From Io17-Chloro-G2 sp034420695 (GTDB lineage: Bacteria > Chloroflexota > Dehalococcoidia > Lucifugimonadales > UBA3495), in assembly GCA_034420695.1 (NCBI GenBank), contig DAOULB010000050.1:1-6113 (forward strand): DNA of 6,113 nucleotides, read 5' to 3'. Positions 1 through 5,340 of this stretch are shown here, piece after piece. The translations under genes were made by a program, and so were the position numbers. The first letter of the stretch is position 1. Each line of letters opens with the position of its first letter. Under the pieces are notes generated by a model. That model made no database searches and was not told the DNA's origin. It was given only the letters and a program-made list of their open reading frames with translations.

Positions 1-1
1 G

Positions 2-1492
2 CAGGGCGACGCCCGCAGTGCAGGCTGGTTCGCCGTCCAGCAGCGGGCCGTGGGCCAGAAGTGGCGGTCCGGCCCCTTGCAGAAGGCCAGCCGGGTCGGC
101 GATGAGGACTCGCTCTACTACCATGACGTGAGCGGCATTGACCCGGGCCGTGGCTACCAGTTCCGCGTCACGGGTCACACAGGGCAGTGCCAGGCCGGTT
201 CCTGGTCGGACACGGTTTCGCTGTGGCCGGTGTTGGCAGGGTCCGGCTCCGGCTCCGGCTCCGGCACCGTCCACGAGGCCGACGGCCGCTGGCGCGGCCA
301 AGAGGACGGGCCACTTTCAGCGAGGGTATCGGCCAAGGGCAACGTCACAGTGGCGTGGACGGACTGGGTGGGCTCGGTCGAAGTTGAGCAGGGCGAGGAG
401 ACGGAGTATCTTGAGGTCTCCGACTGGCGCATCACCTTGACGAAACCGGGCGGCAAGGTTCTGACCCGGAACACCGGCAGCGGCGCCCAGCGCGTCCACA
501 CTTTCAAGAGGCTTCCCATCGGGCAGGACTACGATGTGGTCGTCGCGGGCTTTGACGCCGACGGCCAGCGGCTGGGCAGCGCTCAGTCCCTTACCATCCG
601 GTCCAGGCACGTATCGGCGCCCAAGCCGGTTACCGGTCTTTCGGTCGCCGTAGGCGCCGACAATCTCAGCGTGGCAGCTAACTGGACGGCTCCTGCCGCT
701 GGCGGCACGCCCAAGCGCTACGTGGTCTACCTGACTAACCTGGACAGCGGTCGCACCCGGTGGCAGGGCGTCGAGGCCAAGCATCGGGGCGGTGGATGGA
801 AGCCGCCCAAGACCGGGGCGTCCTTCGACGGGCTGTGGCCCGGCGACACATACCGGGTGTCGGTCCAGACCCGCAACCGCGACTCCCGGTCGAAGCGTTC
901 CGAAATCTATGGCGATGGCTGGCAGCGCTCCGTCTGGGTGTCGGAGGAAATCACCATGCCAGCCGGCGATGAACCGAGCTACGCGAAGGTGGTGCCGACC
1001 CTGGCCTGGACTCAGGTGCCAGCTGGAGAGGCTGCGCCGCCCTACGCACTGGCCGGGCCGACGACCTACGTGGTGGTGGACGGAACGGCTCCGGGCGGCC
1101 GGGCCTGGTTCGATTTCCCGAACAAGTGCCGCGAGTACACGGACCATTACCGGTACTTCAGCGACACCGGCAATGCGGGCAACCAGGTTCGTCTGGACGC
1201 TCACAAGGCCCGGCGGGGTGCTGCGTGGCAGGCGGGCCGCATCGAAGGTGAACGCGCCGAGTTGGCTGAGCTCATCGTTGATAGGGATAAGGAGACCGAT
1301 GAGACCAAGGCCAAGGTACTGGACAACAAGATCAAGCGGCAGCGGGAGAACATCGCCGCCATGGAAGCCAACCTGGTGACCAGGGAAGCGGACGTGAACG
1401 CCAAGTGTTCTGCGGCCTATCCGGTGGCCGAGAACCTGAGCAAGGATGACGACCGCTTCTACCGGATTGCCCAGACGCAAGAAGCGGAGTAG
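2..1492 (+). CDS. Fibronectin type III repeat protein with coiled-coil C-terminus, 5'-truncated by window edge
   Basis: The frame is open from base 2 with no stop, so the gene begins outside the window; the GTG at 50 is probably an internal valine. 496 residues are visible. Three beta-sandwich modules with fibronectin III character follow each other: about 1-76 (incomplete; ends in a typical GYQFRVTG strand), 107-201 (VTVAW...YDVVVAGFD) and 207-320 (VTGLSV...NLSVAANWTAP...TYRVSVQTRN). A (Gly-Ser)n hinge at about 79-88 separates modules one and two. The last 175 residues differ: a Tyr/Trp-rich segment with Cys376, a charged predicted coiled coil (about 405-460, rich in E, R, K, A, L) and Cys469. 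The two cysteines flanking the coil could form a disulfide if the protein is exported. No LPXTG motif or C-terminal membrane anchor is present. Such modules usually serve extracellular binding; the ligand is unknown. Codon use is strongly GC-biased, unlike the region downstream. Family call is fairly sure, function is not. Confidence 0.85.
   Translation, partial: QGDARSAGWFAVQQRAVGQKWRSGPLQKASRVGDEDSLYYHDVSGIDPGRGYQFRVTGHTGQCQAGSWSDTVSLWPVLAGSGSGSGSGTVHEADGRWRGQEDGPLSARVSAKGNVTVAWTDWVGSVEVEQGEETEYLEVSDWRITLTKPGGKVLTRNTGSGAQRVHTFKRLPIGQDYDVVVAGFDADGQRLGSAQSLTIRSRHVSAPKPVTGLSVAVGADNLSVAANWTAPAAGGTPKRYVVYLTNLDSGRTRWQGVEAKHRGGGWKPPKTGASFDGLWPGDTYRVSVQTRNRDSRSKRSEIYGDGWQRSVWVSEEITMPAGDEPSYAKVVPTLAWTQVPAGEAAPPYALAGPTTYVVVDGTAPGGRAWFDFPNKCREYTDHYRYFSDTGNAGNQVRLDAHKARRGAAWQAGRIEGERAELAELIVDRDKETDETKAKVLDNKIKRQRENIAAMEANLVTREADVNAKCSAAYPVAENLSKDDDRFYRIAQTQEAE
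243..265 (+). repeat. Hexanucleotide tandem repeat encoding a Gly-Ser hinge
   Basis: The unit CCGGCT is repeated almost four times in frame and encodes alternating Gly and Ser between two fibronectin-like modules. Unit-number change would lengthen or shorten the hinge without shifting frame, so this is a candidate length-variable linker. Confidence 0.8.
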
Positions 1493-1527
1493 TCGGGGCG
1501 GCGGTTGCCTTTCGCGCCCAGTGGTCT

Positions 1528-1774
1528 CTAGTTCTTGGTAATTGAGAGATGCGCGATGGATATGTCATCGCGCATCTCTTGCGCTTGATGGCTGTGGGCG
1601 TCTCGGTCGCTGCTGTCGGGGTTCGGATGGAAGTCCCAGGTATGCTCGAAGGCGTGGTCGAGGGTTGTGGGAGTCTAGGGGGGTGGCCGGGTCCATGTCC
1701 CAGGCGGCGTGCAGGTGGTAGATGCCTTGGTGGAACGTGTTGCGGGCATCTTCGGTGTTTTGGGCCGGCCTGCC
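1528..1774 (-). pseudogene. Frameshifted 3' remnant of an unrecognised protein
   Basis: Two minus-strand frames carry protein-like sequence that joins by one base. The first, after an in-frame TAG at 1777-1775, begins AQNTEDARNTFHQGIYHLH and continues HAAWDMDPATPLDSHN. The second continues LDHAFEHTWDFHPNPDSSD and ends ISIAHLSITKN at a TAG at 1530-1528. Dropping one G from the GGG at 1662-1664 (plus strand) joins them smoothly. The His/Trp/Asp-rich composition resembles real coding sequence, but I do not recognise the family. No start codon with a ribosome binding site is present and the upstream part is stopped, so this is the tail of a broken gene. The perfect hairpin at 1545-1579 falls within its last codons. 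The plus-strand frame over the same bases looks like a shadow. Confidence 0.4.
1545..1579. terminator. Perfect 14-bp inverted repeat, likely terminator hairpin
   Basis: AGAGATGCGCGATG at 1545-1558 is perfectly complementary to CATCGCGCATCTCT at 1566-1579, with a 7-base loop (GATATGT). It lies 52 bases after the stop of the fibronectin gene and would make a very stable RNA hairpin on either strand. Neither side has a proper T-tract (only TT follows on the plus strand), so it is a hairpin-type rather than a classical rho-independent terminator. It also sits inside the remnant reading frame on the minus strand, so it could instead be an operator-like palindrome. Confidence 0.55.
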
Positions 1775-1857
1775 CTACGGCTGGCGAGTCCAAGCCGAAT
1801 AGGCCCTAACCTTGTGTTGCAATGAAACTCTCGGAGGCGATCGCTTCCACTCTGTCT

Positions 1858-2967
1858 TTATTCATTCATCCAGTCTCCCCACTTGATACAACGAACCTCG
1901 TTGATGTCGATGAGCAACAGGATGTCGATTTCACTGAAATCTCCAGTGGGCCAGAGTGCCTTGTCGCCAAGCTCGTGGGTTGACCAATTGGAAACTACGA
2001 GCATGAACCGCCGTGTTGACGCGGAGGCTCGTCTGACCTTGCTGCCGACCACTTCGTAAAGTTTATCGACAACTTCCTTTTGGGTTTCACTGGGTTGGGC
2101 GGCCACCTGGCATATCTTCTTCTCCAGGTCGCGGTATTTGCCCCGTATCGTCCATTTCTCTAGATCGGGAACGGAAGTCATTTCGATGTCACATTCTTGG
2201 TCCCCAATCCACGCCCGAAAGTCAGGAAAGGCATTTTTGCCCTCTGGATATTGTTGGTCCTCCTGCACGGGGATAAGGGCATGCTTCAGCCATGACTTAA
2301 CTTTTCCCCAGGCAGCAAGTTCCGAAGATTCTGTTTCAGACAGCATCCTTGGCTGTTCAGAGGCATAGGCATACTGAGGTAGTCCCTCTTCTGGTGCAAA
2401 TATGGCCCAGTTTGGGTCGGAGGAACTATTTAAGAAAGTGAATATGCGTGACTTTTGTACCTCTATATCTAGGGGCTGTTGGGCTATGGCGAGGCTCTTG
2501 GTGCCAATCCGTCCACGTACATGGACAGACTTCTGCCCGCTGCGGCCGTCGACGACAGGCGGGCGGCCGTCCCTGTGAGAACTAACCGCCAAAGGAAGAG
2601 TGGGCGGGAACTTCGAGAGCCACCGAGTAACTTTCGACTCATCTGCCCTGGGGTAAATGACTCCTATTAGATCGACCCCTTCGGCATAGTCAGGCTCGTT
2701 GTCTTCACACCGCTGAAACAGATCTTGGATCACATCAGCGAAACCACTTCCGTCTTCAGTGGGAATCAAATCAGATTCAATGGTCGCATTGAGTGTGTGC
2801 CAAATCCGATAATCCGTGTACTTTCGATGTATAGTTTCGGTGGATATACTGACCGACCCGACTATGACCAAAGGGTGGTTTATCAGTCGGGGGTCGGTCT
2901 TACTCACGCGCTCGAACCCCGCCCCGACTGGTGCTCTGATGGGTAGCGTGATGGGTGTTAAAGACAT
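1858..2967 (-). CDS. Orphan 369-residue protein, possible PD-(D/E)XK-like nuclease domain
   Basis: An intact frame begins at ATG 2967. GGAGAGG lies 11 bases upstream and a weaker AGG closer in. I do not recognise the protein as a whole. There is no signal peptide or membrane segment, so it is probably cytoplasmic. The N-terminal half (about 1-180) is mixed alpha/beta with no clear motif. In the C-terminal half, a helix (about 212-232, AAWGKVKSWLKHAL) is followed by FPDF (247-250), then a strand DIEMTSV (260-266), then a basic helix from about 275. The order helix, Pro-Asp, strand with Glu, helix matches the PD-(D/E)XK nuclease core, with Asp249 and Glu262 as candidate metal ligands. The usual Lys is Thr264, which weakens the call. 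Base composition is clearly less GC-rich than the fibronectin and HEAT genes, suggesting acquisition. It stands alone, with no partner within 600 bases upstream. A role in DNA cleavage or defence is inference only. Confidence 0.75.
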   Translation of the reverse strand: MSLTPITLPIRAPVGAGFERVSKTDPRLINHPLVIVGSVSISTETIHRKYTDYRIWHTLNATIESDLIPTEDGSGFADVIQDLFQRCEDNEPDYAEGVDLIGVIYPRADESKVTRWLSKFPPTLPLAVSSHRDGRPPVVDGRSGQKSVHVRGRIGTKSLAIAQQPLDIEVQKSRIFTFLNSSSDPNWAIFAPEEGLPQYAYASEQPRMLSETESSELAAWGKVKSWLKHALIPVQEDQQYPEGKNAFPDFRAWIGDQECDIEMTSVPDLEKWTIRGKYRDLEKKICQVAAQPSETQKEVVDKLYEVVGSKVRRASASTRRFMLVVSNWSTHELGDKALWPTGDFSEIDILLLIDINEVRCIKWGDWMNE

Positions 2968-3009
2968 CTACCTGCAATCCTCTCCGAATTTGACTTAGGT
3001 TCAGATAGG

Positions 3010-3040
3010 AACTGTGGGGCCGAGAAAACGCCCTACAGTT
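3010..3040. other. 11-bp stem hairpin upstream of the orphan gene
   Basis: AACTGTGGGGC at 3010-3020 pairs along its full length with GCCCTACAGTT at 3030-3040 (one G-U wobble on the plus-strand RNA), closing a 9-base loop CGAGAAAAC. It starts 43 bases upstream of the ATG of the minus-strand 369-residue gene. It could therefore be a leader structure or operator of that gene, or a terminator for plus-strand transcription, followed only by TT. Confidence 0.5.
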
Positions 3041-3048
3041 TCCGCTTG

Positions 3049-3065
3049 GCCTGCTTTTCTCAGGC
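3049..3065. other. Small hairpin with loop complementary to its neighbour
   Basis: GCCTG (3049-3053) pairs with CAGGC (3061-3065) around the loop CTTTTCT, and TTT follows on the plus strand. The loop bases TTTTCT are complementary to AGAAAA in the loop of the hairpin at 3010-3040, so the two could kiss in RNA of either strand. Confidence 0.35.
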
Positions 3066-3322
3066 TTTGAAGATGGATGGGTTACAGCTTTAGTTTACAG
3101 GTCCATGGTTGTGAGGTGGACCCCATTGTTTGGGGATTGTGGGGGAAATTTGCCGACGTACTTGAGGCTGTGCGAAATTCGATCTGGATGAGCCCGTCGG
3201 ACAGGGACATTTGCACGTTTTGGTTCTGGTTCATTAGAGGCCTACGGGCGTTGCGCGGGCCAACAGGTTTGTGCCCGTACGTTCCGCCGTCACTTCCGCG
3301 TAACCTGGTCAAGTGTTGCCCA

Positions 3323-3451
3323 TCAGGCCAAGTCGGGCAAGTACTCCGGGAAGGTAATTCCCGGTTCCGTCACTATCGTCTTGCCGGGCTTGTTGAGCGG
3401 CGTCAACCTCGAAGAATCACTGGCTTTCCGGTTAAGCCAGTCTCCGGTGCC
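3323..3451 (-). pseudogene. Possible 3' remnant of a small gene
   Basis: A 42-codon open stretch between two stops begins GTGDWLNRKASDSSR and ends ITFPEYLPDLA at a TGA (3325-3323). It reads like the C-terminus of a real protein, with G/C-rich third positions and a balanced hydrophobic/charged pattern. It has no ATG and no ribosome binding site, and only a stop upstream. The opposite strand is also open here in a longer frame, so one of the two is a shadow. I do not recognise a family. Treat as a guess. Confidence 0.2.
3419..3441. repeat. 8-bp perfect inverted repeat
   Basis: ACTGGCTT (3419-3426) and AAGCCAGT (3434-3441) flank a 7-base spacer. It lies beside an AT-rich tract (3474-3495) and about 140 bases beyond the stop of the BrnA-like gene. 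It could be a weak terminator for transcripts of the minus-strand island or a protein binding site. Confidence 0.35.
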
Positions 3452-3581
3452 TCAGTTGGTGTGGGGCGATCTTGCATAATGAATAATTTTTAATCCCGAT
3501 TCGTTGTGCAGACTCTCTTTTATTCAACGGCTCAGGTGTGCCTTCGGTGGAGAGTGATGCTGCCGCCCGTCTGCTTTTCTG

Positions 3582-3944
3582 TCAGACCTTGGCTTCGCGC
3601 CGGGCGTGCTCTTGAAGCGTTTTCTCCACGAGAGTCATCCACCTTGTTCCTTCGGTGTCTCCGTCCTCGCCCGTCTGGGCTTTGAACCAGTTGATGGTGT
3701 CGCGGTCGAGGAGTAGGGTGACGTACTCCGTACTCCCGGCGTGTTGTGGGCTGGATTCCCATTCTTGGATTTCCTCCCGGAGTTCTTGAAGAACGCTTCG
3801 TGAGGCGTCCAGCTTGGCCCTGCTTATGGCCGGGTCCTCGCTGGGAATGCCTTGTGCCTCGCCGTTTTCCAATCTTTCCACCAATTGGGAGAAAGTCCGC
3901 TCTCGTTCTTGAGTCACCCGGTACTGGGTCTCGTTCTCAATCAT
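3582..3944 (-). CDS. BrnA-like antitoxin with a HigA-type helical N-terminus
   Basis: The 120-residue start at ATG 3944 is preferred over an ATG at 4037. GAGGA lies 7 bases before it, and the upstream 31 codons belong to another frame of the preceding gene. Residues 1-62 (MIENETQYRVTQERERTF...SRAKLDASRSVLQELREEI) are helical and match the N-terminal segment I know from HigA-type antitoxin relatives that begin MI-NE-QYR. Residues 73-116 contain VTLLLDRDTINWFKAQ followed by a loop and a helix, which fits the C-terminal ribbon-helix-helix part of BrnA antitoxins (VxLRLDxDVxxWFKAQ). No BrnT toxin gene adjoins it; the upstream neighbour is a broken nucleotidyltransferase. When that gene's frameshift at 4004-4009 is undone, its stop overlaps this start as ATGA, showing ancestral translational coupling. 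Likely role: DNA-binding antitoxin or autorepressor of the island. Partner assignment is inference. Confidence 0.7.
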   Translation of the reverse strand: MIENETQYRVTQERERTFSQLVERLENGEAQGIPSEDPAISRAKLDASRSVLQELREEIQEWESSPQHAGSTEYVTLLLDRDTINWFKAQTGEDGDTEGTRWMTLVEKTLQEHARREAKV

Positions 3945-4242
3945 GGTAGTGTCCTCAAACCGACGGCGACTATTCCTTTGGGGGTGTCCTGTTGGTCCGT
4001 CTGAAAAAATCCAAGAACGTTCGCCCGTGCTCGTCACCTTCCCAGTCGGCCGGGGAAAGCTCGCCCCCGAAGACTTGCTTCTGAGCTTGGCGGCGGTTCC
4101 TGAAGTCCAGCAAAGTTGGGTTTAGCAGTTGAACATTGACGTTCGTCGTTTCCCAAGCGGCGTCGAAATCGCCAGGGCTTTCCTTTTCGGTAGCGAAGCT
4201 CCCGTTGAGGTAGATTTTGGAGCAACCAGCCTGTTTCAGGCT
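3941..4242 (-). pseudogene. Nucleotidyltransferase-fold protein (DUF6932-type), N-terminus lost and frameshifted
   Basis: Minus-strand reading from about 4242 gives SLKQAGCSKIYLNGSF, then PGDFDAAW, then LLNPTLLDF, RNRRQAQK, FGGELSPADWE and GRTFLDFF. I recognise this order from the DUF6932 family. Gly-Ser (in NGSF) and Asp-Phe-Asp (in GDFD) correspond to the GS...DxD metal-binding signature of minimal nucleotidyltransferases. The frame as it stands ends at TAG 3972-3970. Adding one T to the T6 run (A4004-A4009 on the plus strand) restores the expected tail FFQTDQQDTPKGIVAVGL and moves the stop to TGA 3943-3941, overlapping the next ATG. The usual first 50 or so residues are absent; sequence before SLKQAGC belongs to DUF433 in another frame. 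These nucleotidyltransferases often occur as toxin or antitoxin components. In its present form it has no start of its own and is probably not made. Confidence 0.65.
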
Positions 4243-4469
4243 CTGCGACTGCTTTCACGTCCGATTCCTCCACGGGGTGGAACCATTTCATGAAGTCGTA
4301 GATGATAGCTCCCCCGCCAGGTTCTCGAAGAGGGCATAAACCGGCAGCCTAGTGCCTTTGAACAGCCAGTCTCCGCTGCGCTTGTCTGTGACGCTTTCTA
4401 TTCCGGGGCGAGTGCTCCTTAGGTTGCGCTGTTGTTCTTCTGCCGCTGCGACGGAAGTATGTTGGTCAT
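4241..4469 (-). pseudogene. DUF433 antitoxin-type gene, frameshifted and fused at its 3' end
   Basis: GDWLFKGTRLPVYALFENL is a clear DUF433 core (families read G-xxFKGTRxPVxxLFExL). It is open only to a TGA near 4288, where the frame gives a nonsense tail. Adding one G to the G5 run (C4311-C4315 on the plus strand) continues it as AGGAIIYDFMKWFHPVEES and DVKAVAE, the expected second half of DUF433. The core frame has no ATG, GTG or TTG after the preceding gene's stop. A likely original start is ATG 4469, with AGGAAG just upstream, giving MTNILPSQRQKNNSAT. One missing base near 4421 would link that to LRSTRPGIESVTDKRSGDW. An alternative is a lost start at ATA 4401 behind AAGGAG (4415-4420), but its 13-base spacing is long. 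The last expected residues are replaced at about 4240 by the middle of the nucleotidyltransferase. DUF433 proteins are usually antitoxins paired with a PIN-type toxin (DUF5615), which is not seen here. Confidence 0.6.
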
Positions 4470-4964
4470 AGAATCTTCCTGGGCGGTGAGCAGGTCTTCG
4501 ATAGGCCGTCCTAGAGCTTGGGCTATAGCGTCGAGCGTGGCCAGTTTCGGGGTGTTCCTCCCGCATTCCAGGTTGACCAGCGTGACGAGTTCGATTCCTG
4601 CGGCTTTGGCCAGGGCCTCTTGGGTCAACCCGGCAGCTTCCCTGAGTAGTTGGGCTCTTGTTCCCAAAGCCTTCTTCGCCTCGGAAGCGATGATCTCCAT
4701 CTTGGGCTGGTAGGTTGGGTCGCAGTAATGTCTGACGAAGTCCCAGGGAAGTTCCACCTGTTCGTTGTGAGAGGTGCTCAGGATGACCTTGTATGGGTTC
4801 GGGAGTTCGGCTGAGTTGATTTTGGAGTGTTCTCCTGCCTCTGGGATGGCTTTGAACGGCACCGTTCCGCTGCAGCCATCTGCGAAGGTAGCGGCGATTC
4901 CCTCCTCGCCAAGGACCACAGCGACCATCATCCGGTCCGCATTTGCGACCTTCGTTTCACTCAT
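4419..4964 (-). CDS. DUF2442-type N-domain plus XRE helix-turn-helix regulator
   Basis: 181 residues as read. Residues about 13-88 (VAVVLGEEGIAATFADG... LPNPYKVILST...VELPWDFVRHYCDP) form a small beta-rich domain resembling DUF2442. Residues about 102-157 are an XRE-family helix-turn-helix (RAQLLREAAGLTQEALAKAA...VNLECGRNTPKLATLDAIAQALG). This pairing of domains is known in antitoxin-type regulators, and the likely role is DNA-binding autorepressor of the island. The Shine-Dalgarno before ATG 4964 is weak; ATG 4931 or 4928 (Met12-Met13) is an alternative start just before the domain. The family normally ends near LGRPIEDLL (residue 159). The last 16 residues (from Met166, ATG 4469 preceded by AGGAAG) look like the start of the next gene read in the same frame, so the native stop may have been lost by a small indel. 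It overlaps the upstream 33-residue ORF by 8 bases. Confidence 0.8.
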   Translation of the reverse strand: MSETKVANADRMMVAVVLGEEGIAATFADGCSGTVPFKAIPEAGEHSKINSAELPNPYKVILSTSHNEQVELPWDFVRHYCDPTYQPKMEIIASEAKKALGTRAQLLREAAGLTQEALAKAAGIELVTLVNLECGRNTPKLATLDAIAQALGRPIEDLLTAQEDSMTNILPSQRQKNNSAT

Positions 4965-5058
4965 TGCTTACTCTGGTGATGCGTTGTTCGGTGATCAATG
5001 TTTCTTCCAATGTCCGTGCCCACGGGGGGAGTTGCGGTATATCGAAACCTGAAGCCAT
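4957..5058 (-). CDS. 33-residue ORF overlapping the XRE gene start
   Basis: ATG 5058 opens a frame (MASGFDIPQLPPWARTLEE ... ITRVSNE) that ends at TGA 4959-4957. The stop overlaps the XRE start by 8 bases in ATGAGTGA, an arrangement typical of coupled genes. AGAGG lies about 8 bases upstream of the ATG. The product has an aromatic/proline patch (IPQLPPW) and an acidic helix, which looks protein-like but matches no family I recognise. It may be a small leader peptide, a remnant of a lost toxin partner, or chance. Confidence 0.35.
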   Translation of the reverse strand: MASGFDIPQLPPWARTLEETLITEQRITRVSNE

Positions 5059-5316
5059 CGCGTCAGCCTCTGCTGGTGATTGGTTTCATATTACATTTAT
5101 TCCTAGCGGGCGCACAGATGCAACTGCCTGTTGAGACGACTTCGTTTGTCGTGGTTAGTTGGAACGTGAGGTGGCAGCTCCTCTCTTCCATTCTTTCCGA
5201 AGCCGGACCCGTATTCCCCGTCTTGGGCGAGGACCCAGTGGGAATGACGATTCCCGCCATCTTGCCGGGCGCCGTTTGCTGACACCTGCCTGTGGCTCAC
5301 CGCCCGCCTCAGGTGC

Positions 5317-5322
5317 TACGAT
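5317..5322 (+). promoter_or_regulatory. Candidate -10 element for the HEAT gene
   Basis: TACGAT fits the TAnnnT pattern and lies 26 bases before the ATG at 5349. No clear -35 box is seen at the right distance. Confidence 0.25.
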
Positions 5323-5335
5323 GAATTGCAGCATC

Positions 5336-5340
5336 GGAGG
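5336..5340 (+). promoter_or_regulatory. Ribosome binding site choosing ATG 5349
   Basis: GGAGG ends 8 bases before ATG 5349 but only 2 bases before the earlier in-frame ATG at 5343. The spacing favours 5349 as the start of the HEAT gene. Confidence 0.7.

Larger units (their letters stand above)
2968..3581. other. 614-base stretch without a convincing gene
   Basis: Two adjacent hairpins (3010-3040 and 3049-3065), an 8-bp palindrome (3419-3441), a short minus-strand remnant frame (3323-3451) and an AT-rich tract around 3474-3495 are visible. A plus-strand frame of 138 codons (3077-3493) exists, but its ribosome binding site is weak (GAAG four bases before ATG). Its product, Trp/Cys/Arg-rich with a disordered Pro/Arg end, is not family-like. 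The minus-strand leader of the 369-residue gene lies at the left end. I see no tRNA or insertion-sequence ends. Confidence 0.5.

Noticed and set aside
317..1480. Long 387-codon minus-strand frame opposite the fibronectin gene
   Set aside because: Its product is low-complexity, rich in Arg, Pro and Gly, with no domain, while the plus-strand product has clear fibronectin III strands. It is a shadow caused by GC-rich codons.
1549..1809. 86-codon plus-strand frame after the fibronectin gene
   Set aside because: It begins inside the palindrome and gives a Gly/Cys-rich product; the minus strand reads more like protein once one base is dropped.
3077..3493. 138-codon plus-strand frame in the gene-poor stretch
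   Set aside because: Weak ribosome binding site, odd Trp/Cys-rich composition, disordered Arg/Pro end and no recognisable family. It could still be real, but I cannot support it.
2968..3581. Possible tRNA, CRISPR array or retron-type RNA in the gene-poor stretch
   Set aside because: No cloverleaf or conserved T-loop, no regularly spaced repeats, and no reverse transcriptase gene nearby.
3945..4037. Extended start at ATG 4037 for the BrnA-like gene
   Set aside because: The added 31 residues are an out-of-frame reading of the nucleotidyltransferase tail, and ATG 3944 has its own GAGGA.
4998..5282. 94-codon plus-strand frame and 65-codon minus-strand frames before the HEAT gene
   Set aside because: None has a good ribosome binding site or family-like sequence, and they overlap each other in several frames.
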